Source: Clostridium sp. CCUG 7971
Lineage (GTDB): Bacteria; Bacillota; Clostridia; Peptostreptococcales; Peptostreptococcaceae
DNA length: 60,723 nt
Assembly (NCBI RefSeq): GCF_017590215.1
Contig: NZ_JAFFPK010000044.1
Coordinates: 1 to 60,723 of the forward strand
Reading direction: 5' to 3'
Shown piece after piece: positions 18,779-28,547 of this stretch; the stretch's first letter is position 1; each line of letters starts with the position of its first letter. Under the pieces are notes generated by a model. It ran no database searches and was not told where the DNA came from. It worked only from the letters and a program-made list of their open reading frames with translations. The position numbers were made by a program, and so were the translations under genes.

Positions 18779-19486
18779 TTAAAACATAATGCTATAAGTA
18801 AATGCTGAAACTATAGCTCCACATATAGGTGCTATAACTGGTATTAAAGCATATTGCCAGTCAGAATCTCCTTTATTTGGAACTGGCAGTATAAAGTGTG
18901 CAAGTCTAGGACCTAAATCTCTAGCTGGATTTATGGCATATCCTGTAGGCCCTCCTAAACTTAATCCTATACCCCATACTATTATACCTACTGCAATTGG
19001 ACTTATTCCATCTGCTAATGGATATGTTCCTATACCCAATATTGCAAACATTAATATAAAAGTTCCTATAAATTCAGTTGCAAAGTTTAGTTTTAAATTT
19101 CTTACTTCTGGAGCTGTACAAAATACTCCTAATTTAATACTTTTATCTTCAGTTAATTTAAAATGATCATAATAAGAAATTAATACTAATAAAGCTCCTA
19201 TAAAAGCCCCTATAAATTGTGCTATTAAATACATAGGAACATCTGACCATGAAAACTTTCCAATAGACGCAAGTGCTAACGTTACTGCTGGATTAAAATG
19301 AGCTCCACTTACATTACCAAACATAAATACGGGTATTGCAACTGCAAAAGCCCATCCAGAAGTTATGGCTATTATTCCACCATTTGCGCCTTTTGTCTTT
19401 TTAAGAATTACATTGGCTACAACTCCGTCTCCTAGTAATACTAATATCATTGTTCCTATTAATTCTGCGAAAAAGCTTGAATTCAT
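18779..19486 (-). CDS. glpF: Glycerol uptake facilitator (aquaglyceroporin)
   Basis: A 235-residue MIP-family channel with both NPA boxes, GAHFNPAVTLALA and GYAINPARDLGPR. The Asp after the second NPAR is the mark of glycerol facilitators as opposed to water channels. The start is placed at 19486 because GGGGGAAATGTT precedes that ATG. It is the last gene of the glycerol dehydratase operon, which supports glycerol (or propanediol) as the solute. Confidence 0.93.
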   Translation of the reverse strand: MNSSFFAELIGTMILVLLGDGVVANVILKKTKGANGGIIAITSGWAFAVAIPVFMFGNVSGAHFNPAVTLALASIGKFSWSDVPMYLIAQFIGAFIGALLVLISYYDHFKLTEDKSIKLGVFCTAPEVRNLKLNFATEFIGTFILMFAILGIGTYPLADGISPIAVGIIVWGIGLSLGGPTGYAINPARDLGPRLAHFILPVPNKGDSDWQYALIPVIAPICGAIVSAFTYSIMF

Positions 19487-19537
19487 AACATTTCCCCCAT
19501 TAAATTCCCCCCTCATTTCTGAAGGGGGATAGTTATA

Positions 19538-20698
19538 TTAATATGCTGATTTAAATATCTTTACTATGTCTTTTTCGTTTCCTTTTCTTGGGTTACTAAA
19601 AGCATTTCCATCTTTAAGTGCCATTTCAGCCATATATTCAAAATCTTCTTCCTTTATACCCATTTCTTTTAATGAAGTTGGTATACCTATATCTTTAGAT
19701 AATCTAAACATAGCATCTATAGCTTTCTCAGCAGCTTCATGAACTGATAATCCATCTATATTTTCACCCATAAATTCAGCTATATCAGCAAATTTTTGTG
19801 GATTAGATATTACATTATACTTGCAAACATGTGGTAATAACATTGCATTAGCAACACCATGTGGCATATCATATAATCCACCTAGTTGATGAGCCATAGC
19901 ATGAACGTATCCTAAGTTACCATTGTTAAATGCCATACCTGCTAATAATGATGCATAAGCCATGTTTGTTCTAGCTTCTATATTATCTCCCATAGCAACT
20001 GCTTGTCTTAGGTTATTAGCTATTAATTTTATAGATTGTATAGCAGATGCATCAGTTACTGGGTTTGCATCTTTAGAAACGTAAGCTTCTACTGCATGAG
20101 TTAATGCATCCATTCCTGTTGCTGCAGTAAGTCCTGCTGGTTTTCCAACCATTAACTCTGGGTCATTGAAAGATACTAATGGTAAGTTTCTCCAACTTAC
20201 TATAACATATTTAACTTTTGTCTTTGTATTAGTTATAACACAATGTCTAGTAACTTCACTTGCAGTTCCTGCTGTAGTATTTACTGCTATTATTGGTGGT
20301 AATGCATTAGTTAAAGTTTCTATACCTGCATAGTCATATAAATCGCCTTCATGAGTTGCAGCTATACCTATACCTTTACCACAGTCATGAGGTGAACCTC
20401 CACCTACTGTAACTATCATATCACATTTCTCTTCTTTAAATATTTTTAAACCGTCAGCTACATTAGTGTCTTTTGGATTTGGCTCTACCCCATCATATAT
20501 AGCAACTTCAAGACCTGCTTCTTTTAGATATTTTATAGTTTGTTCTACAGCTCCATTTTCTTGATTTCTTAAGAATTTATCTGTAACTATTAGGACTTTT
20601 TTCCCACCTAATATTTTAGCTCTTTCTCCAATAACTTTTAAGCATCCAGGTCCCATAAAGTTTACACTTGGTACTAAATAATCATACATTCTACTCAT
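19538..20698 (-). CDS. dhaT: 1,3-propanediol dehydrogenase
   Basis: A 386-residue iron-dependent alcohol dehydrogenase (family III). It begins MSRMYDYLVPSVNFMGPGC, as in DhaT, and has GGGSPHDCGKG (NAD site) and the metal-ligand region AMAHQLGGLYDMPHGVANA. It reduces 3-hydroxypropionaldehyde made by the dehydratase, consuming NADH. The start at 20698 has GGAGG eight bases upstream. It sits between the GlcG-like gene and glpF. Confidence 0.94.
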   Translation of the reverse strand: MSRMYDYLVPSVNFMGPGCLKVIGERAKILGGKKVLIVTDKFLRNQENGAVEQTIKYLKEAGLEVAIYDGVEPNPKDTNVADGLKIFKEEKCDMIVTVGGGSPHDCGKGIGIAATHEGDLYDYAGIETLTNALPPIIAVNTTAGTASEVTRHCVITNTKTKVKYVIVSWRNLPLVSFNDPELMVGKPAGLTAATGMDALTHAVEAYVSKDANPVTDASAIQSIKLIANNLRQAVAMGDNIEARTNMAYASLLAGMAFNNGNLGYVHAMAHQLGGLYDMPHGVANAMLLPHVCKYNVISNPQKFADIAEFMGENIDGLSVHEAAEKAIDAMFRLSKDIGIPTSLKEMGIKEEDFEYMAEMALKDGNAFSNPRKGNEKDIVKIFKSAY

Positions 20699-20729
20699 TT
20701 TATATTCCTCCAAATTTTTATATTATTTT

Positions 20730-21155
20730 TTATTTATGAAAAGCATCAACAGCAGCTTGTGCTATTGACATATCTTCCTCTACAGTTCCCCCACTTACAC
20801 CTACTGCTCCAACAACTTGGTTATCTACTACTATTGGCAATCCTCCACCAAATGGTACTATTCTTGAATTATTAGTAAGTTGAAGTCCATATAAAGATGC
20901 TCCTGGTTGAACAGCATCCGCTATTTCATGCGATCCTTGTTTTAGACAAACTGCTGTAAATGCCTTATTTATTGATATATCTATACTTGTTACAAAAGCA
21001 TCTTCCATTCTATGCATTAACATAAGATTTCCACCTTTATCAACTGCTGAGAATACTACAGGTACATTTATTTCTAATGCTTTTTCTTCTGCTGCCTTAG
21101 CCATTGCTTTAACTATTTCTAAGCTTAATTCTTTGTATTCATTTAGCTTTTTCAT
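20730..21155 (-). CDS. GlcG/HbpS/PduO-C-like protein of the glycerol operon
   Basis: A 141-residue GlcG/HbpS-family protein (KALEINVPVVFSAVDKGGNLMLMHRMEDAF; LQLTNNSRIVPFGGGLPI; GAVGVSGGTVEEDMSIAQAAVDAF). Relatives bind heme or corrinoids, or form the C-terminal part of the PduO cobalamin adenosyltransferase. Its place between the dehydratase reactivase and dhaT suggests help with the B12 cofactor, but it lacks the adenosyltransferase domain itself, and the role is inferred. Confidence 0.85.
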   Translation of the reverse strand: MKKLNEYKELSLEIVKAMAKAAEEKALEINVPVVFSAVDKGGNLMLMHRMEDAFVTSIDISINKAFTAVCLKQGSHEIADAVQPGASLYGLQLTNNSRIVPFGGGLPIVVDNQVVGAVGVSGGTVEEDMSIAQAAVDAFHK

Positions 21156-21170
21156 AGTAATATCACCTCA

Positions 21171-21527
21171 TTATATTTTTTTTAGTTCTATCCCTTTAAC
21201 TAATCTAGCTCCATTAGCTCCTACATTTCTTAACTTACTGTAGTCATGATTAAGTTCTATACTAATTAAAGGAGTATTTTTATCTAATTTACTTGTAGTT
21301 AAAGATATCTTATCTTTACTTATACCTATTCCTATTCCTAATCTAGACTTTAAAGATGCTTCGTGACTTAGATTATTAGAGGTATCTTTTTCTTTAGATT
21401 CCACTTTATACGGAATACCTTCTTCTTCTATTCCCCACAAAATTTCTTTGAATTCATCTATATCTATATCATTACAATGAAATACGTAAACACTTGGTGT
21501 ATCTAAATCATAGCTTTTTATAATCAT
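21171..21527 (-). CDS. dhaG: Glycerol/diol dehydratase reactivase small subunit
   Basis: A 118-residue homologue of DhaG/PduH/DdrB. Together with the large subunit it releases damaged cobalamin from inactivated dehydratase so that fresh adenosylcobalamin can bind. It has the family's compact alpha/beta pattern (VYVFHCNDIDIDEFKEILWGIEEEGIP, then GIGIGISKDKISL). It lies ten bases after the large reactivase gene. Confidence 0.9.
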   Translation of the reverse strand: MIIKSYDLDTPSVYVFHCNDIDIDEFKEILWGIEEEGIPYKVESKEKDTSNNLSHEASLKSRLGIGIGISKDKISLTTSKLDKNTPLISIELNHDYSKLRNVGANGARLVKGIELKKI

Positions 21528-21537
21528 AATAAACTCC

Positions 21538-23355
21538 TTAGTTAGAAGATAGTATAAGACCTGTTGCTACTGCATTTCTCGGACCTTCTGTTCCTCTTAT
21601 ATTTCCTCTACCTGCAACAACTCCATAGTGAGATAGTGAATCTGTTATAAGTTGTGGCACTTCAAAGTCAAGAGACGAACCCCCAACTAATACAACAAAC
21701 TCTATATCTCTAATATTTCCAGTAGGAGAAACTACACTAAGAGCTCTTAGACAATTTGTTACAAATACTTTTTCTTTTGCTTGTCTTCTTATGTTTTTTA
21801 TTTTTTCTACTGAGTTTTGACCTTCTATTGGTATTAACTCATTGTCTTTTATAATTACAACCTTTGCAAATACTGATGGGTCTAGTGGTTTTTCAAAGAA
21901 TTCTACACTACCATCTTCATGCCTTATATTAAATAAAGATTCTACTTTCGCTAGAGAGCATTTTTTTATATCTTCGGCTGTTGAGAAATCTTCAAGACCA
22001 AGTTCTGATTTTATAAGCATAGTTACCATATTTCCAGCACCTGCTAAGTGTATAGATTTTATTTCACCTTGCTTATTAATTATTGATGCATCTGTTGAAC
22101 CAGCTCCCATATCTAATATTGCAAGAGGTGCACTAGTTCCTGGAGTTGTTAAAGCACCTTTTATTGCAACGTCAGCCTCAACTCCTCCAACTTCTACTTT
22201 TATGTCTAAAATACTTTCTAGCTCTTTTGCTATCATTTGCATTTGTAGTTTATCAGCTTTAACCATAACTGCTATACCTACAGCATTTTCCATAGAAAAT
22301 TCTTTAGCCAGACCTCCCTTTACATTTTGTGGTGTAAATGTGTCTACTGCTAATAAGTCTTGAATTTTTATATCAGATATATTTTGATCTGTAAGGTTAC
22401 TCATTACTTGCCTTACTCTCTCAATCATACCTCCTACGTTAGTTCCGGACTCTCCTTTTATATCTTCAATCGGTAAGCTTAAAGTTACTGCGTTCATTAT
22501 TTCTTCTGCACCTTGGTCAACATCAACAATTTCTTTTCTTCTTTGACCTTCAATAATTACTTTTCCAGCTGGGATCTTCTTTTCTTTTACATCACCTTTT
22601 GGAGTTTTTATAACTACTGCTGATCTATTACCTATTAGTGCTCTAGATATAGGAACTATCATTTTAGTCTCTTCTGACGTTAAATCAAATACAGTCGCTA
22701 TACCATATGGATTTGAAAGTTTATCTATAACTTTTCCAGTTCGTGCAACTTCTACTGCACACAACATGTTTAAAGGTACTTTTTCTAGTAGTGTTACTTC
22801 ATCTACTATCGGTATACTTTTATTTAATCTATTATTAATTAAAACAGCATCATCTCTTTGTACTATTGCACCGGTTATGTTTATGCCATTTTCAATTGCA
22901 TAATTTATTCTAAATACTGCTTCTAAAAAATTCATATCATTTAGTACTAACGGAATATAACTTTCTTTTAAAGCTTCACCTTCTAATAATTCTAAATCTT
23001 TTATGTTTATAGTTTTTCCCGTTCCAAGTCCTTCTCCACCAGGTGTGGATGGATTATGACCTATCATAGTCGATTCAGTTATTATTGTTTCAGTTATAGT
23101 TTCCATCGCAACATCACCTATAACCGGAGCAGCTTCGTTTATTCTTACTAAATCTAAATCTTTAATTTGTAAATTTGCATTTTTAAGTGCCATTTTTAAA
23201 GATGAAATAACTCCAGTTATATTTTCTTTAGTTCCTTTTATTCCGCTAGTTGGAACTATACCACTTGAAATAAACTCTTTTTTGTTATCATTTACTTTTG
23301 CTATAGCTACTTCTGTGGTAGCATTTCCAATGTCTACACCTGCTATTATTTTCAT
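21538..23355 (-). CDS. dhaF: Glycerol/diol dehydratase reactivase large subunit (ATPase)
   Basis: A 605-residue Hsp70/actin-fold ATPase of the DhaF/PduG/DdrA family. It starts MKIIAGVDIGNATTEVAI (phosphate-1 loop), carries AILDMGAGSTDASI (phosphate-2) and VLVGGSSLDFEVPQL (adenosine). It uses ATP to eject inactive cobalamin from the dehydratase. Length matches the family. It follows the three dehydratase subunit genes. Confidence 0.95.
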   Translation of the reverse strand: MKIIAGVDIGNATTEVAIAKVNDNKKEFISSGIVPTSGIKGTKENITGVISSLKMALKNANLQIKDLDLVRINEAAPVIGDVAMETITETIITESTMIGHNPSTPGGEGLGTGKTINIKDLELLEGEALKESYIPLVLNDMNFLEAVFRINYAIENGINITGAIVQRDDAVLINNRLNKSIPIVDEVTLLEKVPLNMLCAVEVARTGKVIDKLSNPYGIATVFDLTSEETKMIVPISRALIGNRSAVVIKTPKGDVKEKKIPAGKVIIEGQRRKEIVDVDQGAEEIMNAVTLSLPIEDIKGESGTNVGGMIERVRQVMSNLTDQNISDIKIQDLLAVDTFTPQNVKGGLAKEFSMENAVGIAVMVKADKLQMQMIAKELESILDIKVEVGGVEADVAIKGALTTPGTSAPLAILDMGAGSTDASIINKQGEIKSIHLAGAGNMVTMLIKSELGLEDFSTAEDIKKCSLAKVESLFNIRHEDGSVEFFEKPLDPSVFAKVVIIKDNELIPIEGQNSVEKIKNIRRQAKEKVFVTNCLRALSVVSPTGNIRDIEFVVLVGGSSLDFEVPQLITDSLSHYGVVAGRGNIRGTEGPRNAVATGLILSSN

Positions 23356-23370
23356 TATTTTACATCCTTT

Positions 23371-23793
23371 TTATTCTACTCTTAATTTTTTTCTAGTTTC
23401 ATAAACTTGAGCAGCTTCTCTTATAAATTCTGCATTTACTTTAGCATTGTATTTTTTTTCAAGTTCATCTGCGATTTCTAATAACTCTTCTTTAGTAGAT
23501 CTAAAAGGTCTTAATGCGTTATATATTTCTAGTATTCTTTCATCAGGAACACTTATAAGTTCACCTGCTCTTCTGAAGTTTCTAGCTATTGCATCTCTGC
23601 CCATCCCTTCAGCTATTTGAGCTTGCATCTCTAAAGTTTCTTTAGATATTCTTATATCTTCAGGTTTTATTTCTCCTGACATAACAGTTTCTAATGTTAT
23701 ATCATTTAATTTTTTGCCTGTTGGAGTATTTATACTACCAGGTATTTTAGTTGCTAAAGGATATTCTTTAGCAGTCATTTTAGTTGATTGCAT
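23371..23793 (-). CDS. dhaE: B12-dependent glycerol/diol dehydratase small subunit
   Basis: A 140-residue gamma subunit of the DhaE/DhaB3/PduE family, recognised by YPLATKIPGSINTPTGK near the N-terminus and EGMGRDAIARNFRRAGELISVPDERILEIYNALRP. It is part of the (alpha-beta-gamma)2 enzyme that dehydrates glycerol to 3-hydroxypropionaldehyde. It is third of the three subunit genes; a clean AGGAAAGGAG site precedes it. Confidence 0.94.
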   Translation of the reverse strand: MQSTKMTAKEYPLATKIPGSINTPTGKKLNDITLETVMSGEIKPEDIRISKETLEMQAQIAEGMGRDAIARNFRRAGELISVPDERILEIYNALRPFRSTKEELLEIADELEKKYNAKVNAEFIREAAQVYETRKKLRVE

Positions 23794-23813
23794 TGGTGTG
23801 TCTCCTTTCCTAA

Positions 23814-24377
23814 TTAAAATTTAACTTCTATTTGAACTGGTTTGTTATTTTCTACAATGTGCTTAGTTTCTTTTATATGAAGTAGTGCAGCTATTGCCAT
23901 AAACTTAGGTCTTGCCATTTGGTCATTTCTTGTAGGTACTGGATTTGGAGATTCTCCCTTTGCATATTTTGCTGCATTTTTCCCTATTAATCTAAATGTT
24001 TCTAAGTCTAGTAATGGAGCTTGTGGGAATAATTCTATATTATTTAAAGGTAATAAATCCTTTTGGTGAATTATTGTTGTTCCTTTCGATTGAATTCCTA
24101 TTCCAATTCCTGATCCACTATATTTTGCTGCATCATTTCCCATAAATGAAACGTCTGAAGTTCTTAAAACCCTAACTACACGAGCATGTAATCCTTCTTC
24201 TTCAATACCTGCTATAAGTTCTCTTAAAACTTCCTCATGTTTTATTCCAACTATAGTTTTAGTTTGTTCTTTTAAAAATGAAGGTCCTATTCCTATAACA
24301 ACTTCGTCTGATCTTTTTCCAACGCACGCCTCTCCCACTTCTTCAATTTTAAGAATTGGCATTACAAACTTATTCAT
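23814..24377 (-). CDS. dhaC: B12-dependent glycerol/diol dehydratase medium subunit
   Basis: A 187-residue beta subunit (DhaC/DhaB2/PduD family). Typical stretches are [29 protein letters not shown] and [30 protein letters not shown]. It has no N-terminal encapsulation peptide extension of the kind used to target diol dehydratase to microcompartments, which fits a soluble enzyme. Confidence 0.94.
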   Translation of the reverse strand: MNKFVMPILKIEEVGEACVGKRSDEVVIGIGPSFLKEQTKTIVGIKHEEVLRELIAGIEEEGLHARVVRVLRTSDVSFMGNDAAKYSGSGIGIGIQSKGTTIIHQKDLLPLNNIELFPQAPLLDLETFRLIGKNAAKYAKGESPNPVPTRNDQMARPKFMAIAALLHIKETKHIVENNKPVQIEVKF

Positions 24378-24390
24378 ATATATCAGCCCC

Positions 24391-26055
24391 TTAATCTATA
24401 TCTTCTGGTTTTATTACGTTTGGTATATTTTTTATTTCATTCCATCTTTCTTCGCTTATTCTATATCCTGTTCCAGGACCTTGGTAATCATTTACATCGT
24501 TTACAGCGCTTATAACATCAAATTTTTCATCTAATATAGCTGATGTTTGTAAGTAATCTCCTGTAACTCTTTGCTTTAACATGTTTAATATATTTTGTGC
24601 AACATCATCAAATCCGTGTTTGCTTAATGCTTTAACTATATCTAATCCAGTTATTCTGTTTTTAAGCATTTCTTCAGCAGCTTTTAAGTCTTCAACTATA
24701 TTTCTCTCTGGCATGTCTTTACTTCCATGAGCGTAAGTTGCAGCTTCTACTTCTTCATCAGTTACTGTTGGGAATCTTAATTCCTTAAATACTGCTTGTA
24801 TAGCTCTTGCTGCTTTATTTCTTATTGCTACTGTTTCCTCTTCATTTACTGGTCTTAAACCACCATCTACCATTAAATCTCTTTGAAGTATATTGTAATC
24901 ATCAAAGTCTTCAGCATCAAAGTTTGAACCAGCAAACATGTTATCGTAGTTTGGAACTGCACTGTATCCTGAGAATATAAAGTCTGTTCCTGGTAGCATT
25001 TGCATTAATGTTCTAGCTGTTCTTCTTATATCTGAATGAGAGAACGTTTGGTCATTTGCAGAAGCAACTTCTATATCTAACATAGAAGCTATTAAGTTTT
25101 CAGCAAGTACTGCTCTTATTCCTGATGGAACAGCACCTGTCATACCTATACAACTAACTGCACCATTTTGAAGTCCTTGAACTCCTGCACCTTTAGTTAT
25201 ATATATACATCTAGACTCTAGGTAAAGCATTGATTTTCCTTCAGCATATCCCATTAATGCTTCTGAACCTGTACCTGATGTATATCTCATTTTTAATCCT
25301 CTTGAAGCATAAGCTGATGCTAAGAATGTTTTTGACCAAGGAGTATCATCACCATCTGTAAATACTGATTCTGTTCCATATACAGAAACTGTTTCAGCAT
25401 AACTTGTAAGTCCTCTCATACCTAAGTCAAGTTCAGTTGCTTCTTCAACAGAGCATTGAGTTAAAACTCCCCCACGACCAACTTGAGAACCTATAAGTAT
25501 TGCTAATGCATTAAATGGTGCGTATCTTGTTATAGCAACAGTTGTTTCTTGTTCAGAGAAACCTCTTATACCAGCTTCAGCAGCATCAGCAGCTATTTGA
25601 ACTGGGTTGTCTTTAAGGTTAGTTACGTGACATTGGTTTGATGGAGTTTTTCTAGCACGCATTTTTTGCATTGCCATCATCATTTCAACAACATTCATGT
25701 GCGATACAACTTCTACTATTTTAGCAGGAGTTATAGATGTACTTATTTTTACTATTTCTTCTCTTCCTACATTTATATCAACTAATTTTTTTGCGATTTC
25801 TAAAGAATTCATATTCATATATTCTTCAGCTTTTTCTAAGTTTATAGCGTAATCTGCTATAAATCTATCTATCATATCAAAGTCTTCTCTTTTTTTACTA
25901 TCTAATTCAACAACTTTACCATGTTCTAATTTTATAGAAGGTTTAGGGTCATTAGGACTATTCATTGCAATTAATCCTTCATCTGCCCATTCTCCAATAA
26001 TACCATCTTGGTTTACTGGACGTTTAGCTAAAGCTTCAAATCTTTTTGATTTCAC
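24391..26055 (-). CDS. dhaB: B12-dependent glycerol/diol dehydratase large subunit
   Basis: A 554-residue alpha subunit with the TIM-barrel active site, starting [17 protein letters not shown]. Conserved stretches include [34 protein letters not shown] and [19 protein letters not shown]. Length agrees with clostridial glycerol dehydratase DhaB; 1,2-propanediol or ethylene glycol may also be substrates. It uses a GTG start with GGGGGAAAT upstream. It is first in the operon and faces the PocR/AraC regulator gene, which lies upstream on the same strand. Confidence 0.95.
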   Translation of the reverse strand: MKSKRFEALAKRPVNQDGIIGEWADEGLIAMNSPNDPKPSIKLEHGKVVELDSKKREDFDMIDRFIADYAINLEKAEEYMNMNSLEIAKKLVDINVGREEIVKISTSITPAKIVEVVSHMNVVEMMMAMQKMRARKTPSNQCHVTNLKDNPVQIAADAAEAGIRGFSEQETTVAITRYAPFNALAILIGSQVGRGGVLTQCSVEEATELDLGMRGLTSYAETVSVYGTESVFTDGDDTPWSKTFLASAYASRGLKMRYTSGTGSEALMGYAEGKSMLYLESRCIYITKGAGVQGLQNGAVSCIGMTGAVPSGIRAVLAENLIASMLDIEVASANDQTFSHSDIRRTARTLMQMLPGTDFIFSGYSAVPNYDNMFAGSNFDAEDFDDYNILQRDLMVDGGLRPVNEEETVAIRNKAARAIQAVFKELRFPTVTDEEVEAATYAHGSKDMPERNIVEDLKAAEEMLKNRITGLDIVKALSKHGFDDVAQNILNMLKQRVTGDYLQTSAILDEKFDVISAVNDVNDYQGPGTGYRISEERWNEIKNIPNVIKPEDID

Positions 26056-26215
26056 TTTTTATTTCCCCCTTAGATTAACAAATTCGTTTTCCTTGTTATA
26101 ATTTTAACTTGTTTTTTCATTAATTCCATCTTAATATTTTGCTTTTATATATGACTTTTTCACCTTTTTTCATAAGCAGAAATAGGATTATTTTGTCTTC
26201 ATGATAATTACTTAT

Positions 26216-26253
26216 AAAAAAAATAGTTCTATTTTTAAATAGAACTATTTTTA
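26216..26253 (-). terminator. Intrinsic terminator of pocR
   Basis: AAAATAGTTCTATTT and its complement, followed on the minus strand by a run of T. The hairpin overlaps the last codons of the PocR-type regulator gene. The 160 bases between it and dhaB should hold the operon promoter. Confidence 0.8.
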
Positions 26254-27218
26254 ATATGCAAATCTCTATATTTTTTAGGTGTAATTTTTTCAGCTTTTTT
26301 AAATACTCTTATAAAATAACCACAATCTTCAAATCCAAGGCTTATTGCTATATTATTGACCGTTTCATCTGTATTTACTAACAATTCTTTTGCTTTAGAT
26401 ATTTTTCTAGAATTTAAATAATTGATAAAAGTTAACCCTGTTTCCTTTTTAAATAACTTACTAAAATAGCATTGGCTTAAATTACAAATAAAAGATATTT
26501 TATCTAAAGTTATATTTTCATTTATATTATTATCAATATATTCAATAGCTTGTATTATAGGTAACTCAAATTCATTATTTTCGTTAGTTTTTAAATTAAC
26601 ATTATCCTCTACATTTTTTTCTTCTAATATTTTTTTCTTATTTTCTTCTCTTAGCTTATAATTATCTTCATTTAATAACATTTTAAGAAGAGCTTCTTCT
26701 ACTATATAGTTACTAATGTGAAACATCATTTGTGCTATTGATCTAATCTTTTCAATACTTACAACAGGTAAGTTTTTATATTCTTTTTCTAGTTCATTTT
26801 TCAAGCAATTATCTAGTTTCTCAAAATCTTTATCTACATGTACAATTTCTTCTAGTTTAACGTTTTCAAAATTTTCAACTAAAATCTGACCTGCCATAAC
26901 TGCTCCTAAATATTGATCTCTCACTATTATAGGTGCGGCAAAGTCTACTAAGCCTTTATGGCATACATATATATATGAATTTTTCATCCTTACAGATTCT
27001 AATCCACCTCTTGAATCACATTTTTCACAAAGGGATGAATATTTTTCTATTTTTCTAATCATAGAACAAAATTTAGTACAATTACTATGACTTGTTATAG
27101 GCTTTCCTTCGTAATTAACCATTATTATAGCCATACCCGTAGCTTTTGCTATATCATCTTGTATTTTTTGGAATGATTCTATGTTTATTATTTTTTCTAA
27201 TGATAGCGTGCTGTTCAA
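26235..27218 (-). CDS. pocR: PocR-domain AraC-type regulator of glycerol/diol use
   Basis: A 327-residue regulator. Residues 15-170 form a PocR ligand-sensing domain, including the cysteine-containing stretch CSMIRKIEKYSSLCEKCDSRGG and DFAAPIIVRDQYLGAVMAGQ. The C-terminal 100 residues are a two-helix-turn-helix AraC domain (ITLDKISFICNLSQCYFSKLFKKETGLTF..FEDCGYFIRVFKKAEKITPKKY). PocR relatives activate propanediol and glycerol genes. Its position directly upstream of the dehydratase operon makes it the probable activator. Confidence 0.92.
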   Translation of the reverse strand: MNSTLSLEKIINIESFQKIQDDIAKATGMAIIMVNYEGKPITSHSNCTKFCSMIRKIEKYSSLCEKCDSRGGLESVRMKNSYIYVCHKGLVDFAAPIIVRDQYLGAVMAGQILVENFENVKLEEIVHVDKDFEKLDNCLKNELEKEYKNLPVVSIEKIRSIAQMMFHISNYIVEEALLKMLLNEDNYKLREENKKKILEEKNVEDNVNLKTNENNEFELPIIQAIEYIDNNINENITLDKISFICNLSQCYFSKLFKKETGLTFINYLNSRKISKAKELLVNTDETVNNIAISLGFEDCGYFIRVFKKAEKITPKKYRDLHIKNSSI

Positions 27219-27349
27219 TATTCCACATCCCTTTTACATTTTATAGACTTTTTCTGTTTTTATTATATTGTTATGTCTAATTTTTTTCAATACTTTTCCA
27301 ATACTTTGTATTTATTAAAATTAAGTTTATACTCTATTATTGTATATAA

Positions 27350-27432
27350 AAAGGTATAGAATTTTACATCCCTTTTTATTAGCTAATTATCTATTATTAT
27401 AACATGCATTTTTCATGCATTTGTTTTTTACT
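27350..27432 (+). ncRNA. Possible small RNA with A+T-rich terminator
   Basis: AAAAAGG..CCTTTTT forms one hairpin (about 27351-27379) and ATGCAT repeated around TTTTC, followed by TTGTTTTTT, forms a terminator-like second hairpin (about 27403-27430). No reading frame fits. Evidence is weak and the promoter is not clear. The 27219-27605 stretch otherwise shows only AT-rich sequence. Confidence 0.25.
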
Positions 27433-27605
27433 ATTATAAAACTCTTTATCGTATTAAAACTTATCTTTTTATAGTTATACTCTTTTATAGAGTTTTACAG
27501 TAATATTTTTATATAAGTTATCGTCTTATTTTTCTGATAATTCTTTATTTTATAACTTTTTTCTTCTCAATCACAGATTCTTTTAATTTCTCATATAAAT
27601 TTAAA

Positions 27606-27715
27606 GAGATGGGTTAATCTCATTATAATTATATATATTTCATAAGGTTCATGCTCCTCTAAATATATGAATCAGATAATTTGTGGTGGGATTAGCTGAT
27701 TCATATATCTTTTAT
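27606..27715 (+). ncRNA. Candidate small RNA, relative of the 58.2-kb RNA
   Basis: Downstream of a TATAAA box (27594-27599) come a GAGAT/ATCTC hairpin, an AT-rich linker, a GCTCCTCT motif able to pair with ribosome sites, and a strong terminator hairpin ATATATGAATCAG/CTGATTCATATAT with a T-rich tail. The candidate RNA at 58167-58262 has the same order and similar sequence (hairpin, AT linker, CTCCCTC, GAATCAG terminator). The following bases (TTATATTTACATATTC) also match those after that RNA. Confidence 0.5.
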
Positions 27716-27885
27716 GGTGTTTATTTTTATATTTACATATTCATTTCTTATCACTTACATTTAAATCTAATTTTTTCTTTAAAAATCTTCTTAAAATTGT
27801 CGCTTATGCTCACTTTTTATAATTTCTTTCTGATATAATAATTCTATGGAATATCATTCCATTACTATTGAAAGGTGGTGCTTTT

Positions 27886-28116
27886 ATGTCTTTAGACTTT
27901 AATTCTTTATTTAGAGATGATACCTTAGATTCCGCTTGTCCTGAATGTAATTCTAGCATCTCATTTAAGCTTTCTGATGTTGGCAGTGTAATTGTATGCC
28001 CTAACTGTAAGGTGGAAATTAAACTTGATTCAAGTAGTGGCTTTAATGAAAGTATAGATTCCTTAGATAACTCTTTATCCGAGTTAAAAGATATATTAGC
28101 CAAATTAGATAAATAA
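27886..28116 (+). CDS. Small zinc-ribbon protein
   Basis: A 76-residue protein with one zinc ribbon made of CPEC (about residue 18) and CPNC (about 39), followed by an acidic, Ser-rich helical tail. The ATG at 27886 follows AAAGGTGG. A TATAAT box (27834-27839) and a leader starting TATGGAATAT resemble those of the unrelated gene at 58612. Such ribbons mediate nucleic-acid or protein contacts; the role is unknown. It looks like a single gene. Confidence 0.75.
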   Translation: MSLDFNSLFRDDTLDSACPECNSSISFKLSDVGSVIVCPNCKVEIKLDSSSGFNESIDSLDNSLSELKDILAKLDK

Positions 28117-28133
28117 TTAGCCAATGATATTAG

Positions 28134-28209
28134 CTAAATCAGGAATTAAATTTAATTCTTCATCTAATTATTCTTTCAAATGTTAAATTTTATTTAATTC
28201 CTGATTTAG
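28134..28209 (+). repeat. Large hairpin after the zinc-ribbon gene
   Basis: CTAAATCAGGAATTAAA and its perfect 17-base complement flank a 42-base loop starting 18 bases after the stop codon. It is not followed by a T run, so it may protect the 3' end or act as a weak terminator. Confidence 0.5.
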
Positions 28210-28462
28210 TAAATCTTTATCCATTAAAATCTTTACAATAAATTTATTTTTACAATGTTCTATGTATATATCCTATCTCTAATACCATATTTTAATATCT
28301 TAATATTTTCTTATTGCAAAATCATTTAAATTTGATGCTATTTAAATCAATCTTATATATTTCAAATGTAACTCATACTCTAGACTCTATTACCATTACT
28401 ACTTGAATTTAAAATTCAACGTTTAATTCGTATGTATATTTTTTGTTATCTTATATTTTTTT

Positions 28463-28487
28463 GTAATATTTTGTAAAAAAATGTAAT
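28463..28487 (+). promoter_or_regulatory. GTAA iterons at exact 10-base spacing
   Basis: GTAA occurs at 28463, 28473 and 28483, each in a TTTTGTAATA-like context. The last copy sits at the -35 position for a TATACT box at 28505-28510. The same kind of 10-base iterons occurs before the two small hydrophobic protein genes at 56.4 and 57.0 kb. Confidence 0.4.
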
Positions 28488-28547
28488 TTCATATTTTTTT
28501 ATGTTATACTTTAAAATGTGGAGAAATACGTAAAAAGAAAGGGTGTT

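Noticed and set aside
24391-26055. Propanediol microcompartment locus
   Set aside because: No shell proteins or encapsulation peptides occur and DhaT-type dehydrogenase is present, so a soluble glycerol pathway is better supported.
27810-28124. Minus-strand frame opposite the zinc-ribbon gene
   Set aside because: The plus-strand frame has the ribosome site and the CPxC motifs; the minus frame is its shadow.
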